A stretch of 26,169 bases of DNA from CAZUVQ01 sp964623915 (GTDB lineage: Bacteria > Bacillota > Clostridia > UMGS1883 > UMGS1540), in assembly GCA_964623915.1 (NCBI GenBank), contig CAZUVQ010000011.1, positions 1-26,169 of the forward strand, read 5' to 3'. Both the position numbers and the translations under genes were made by a program. Position 1 is the stretch's first letter, and every line of letters begins with the position of its first letter. A model generated the notes under the pieces. The model was not told the origin of the DNA. It saw only the letters and a program-made list of their open reading frames with translations, and ran no database searches. Positions 25,918-26,169 of this stretch are shown here, piece after piece.

Positions 25918-26169
25918 GTGAAAATGCTAATTCGTATGCTTGGTAAAGAACAGGAAGCTATCAGTGGTACTGGGAAACATCCTTTTACAGATGTGGAAGA
26001 ATGGGCAAATAAGTATATCGGTTACGCTTACGAAACCGGTTTGTCTAAAGGCGTTTCCGCCACGCAATTTGGTGAAGGCAATGCGAATGCAAATATGTAT
26101 TTGACATTTGTTCTTCGAGCACTCGGATATTCGGATGTAAGTGGTGATTTTTCATGGGATAATCCTGCC
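25918..26169 (+). pseudogene. 5'-truncated SLH-domain protein, running off the window
   Basis: The frame is open only from 25906 and reads VKMLIRMLGKEQEAISG, then HPFTDVEEWANKYIGYAYE and GLSKGVSATQFGEGNANA to the window end. This is a full SLH repeat preceded by just the last helix of another, as usually found inside a run of SLH domains. The expected upstream half, including a TRA(E)-type motif, a signal peptide and a credible ribosome binding site, is absent: the 72 bases after the giant gene contain nothing protein-like in this frame. It therefore looks like the 3' part of a gene cut by recombination or deletion. The remainder lies beyond the window, so an unusual intact gene starting at GTG 25918 cannot be ruled out. 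Confidence 0.6.

Noticed and set aside
1..26169. CRISPR arrays, tRNA or rRNA genes, and anti-phage defence genes
   Set aside because: No regularly spaced direct repeats, no cloverleaf or rRNA-like sequence, and no recognisable defence protein was found while reading the window.

Overview
The window looks like a chromosomal segment of a low-GC anaerobic member of the Firmicutes, class Clostridia. The reasons are AT-rich DNA, strong Shine-Dalgarno sequences with frequent GTG/TTG starts, DnaD-like and DnaC-like replication proteins side by side, a single-chain pyruvate:ferredoxin oxidoreductase, M42 peptidases and a very large S-layer-homology (SLH) surface protein. No species can be named from the sequence alone.

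Positions 121-9586 form one compact housekeeping operon on the + strand. It starts at a near-consensus promoter (121-149) and ends at a bidirectional terminator (9540-9586). The order is: ECF transporter S component, DnaD-domain protein, DnaC-like helicase loader, murD, three M42-family peptidase paralogues, murA, walJ and rlmH. Genes overlap or are separated by a few to about 25 bases. Two peptidoglycan precursor genes (murD, murA) flank the peptidases. The third peptidase copy has lost most metal ligands and the catalytic glutamate pair, so it looks like a pseudoenzyme. Positions 9604-10419 hold a convergent sugar phosphate isomerase/epimerase-like gene on the - strand. The intergenic region 10420-10683 carries its promoter plus two + strand promoters for nifJ (10684-14178), the pyruvate:ferredoxin oxidoreductase of fermentative metabolism.

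Positions 14179-15074 are degraded accessory DNA. They hold a strong terminator, short sequences resembling insertion-sequence ends, a broken minus-strand small ORF, and a frameshifted, truncated DUF6076-type gene behind an intact promoter and ribosome binding site.

Positions 15123-25845 form the most interesting unit. A MerR-family regulator with a GyrI-like effector domain is followed by its terminator, then by a promoter whose 20-bp spacer contains a dyad (ACC-N3-ACC-N4-GGT-N3-GGT), the classic architecture of a MerR-activated promoter. That promoter drives a 92-residue protein that is a free-standing copy of the second half of the regulator's effector domain, and then a 3144-residue secreted protein with a signal peptide, Calx-beta-like, Ig-like, beta-propeller-like, CARDB-like and cadherin-like segments and three C-terminal SLH domains. 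The inference is a ligand-responsive switch controlling a giant cell-surface protein. After it, a 5'-truncated SLH gene fragment runs off the window end.
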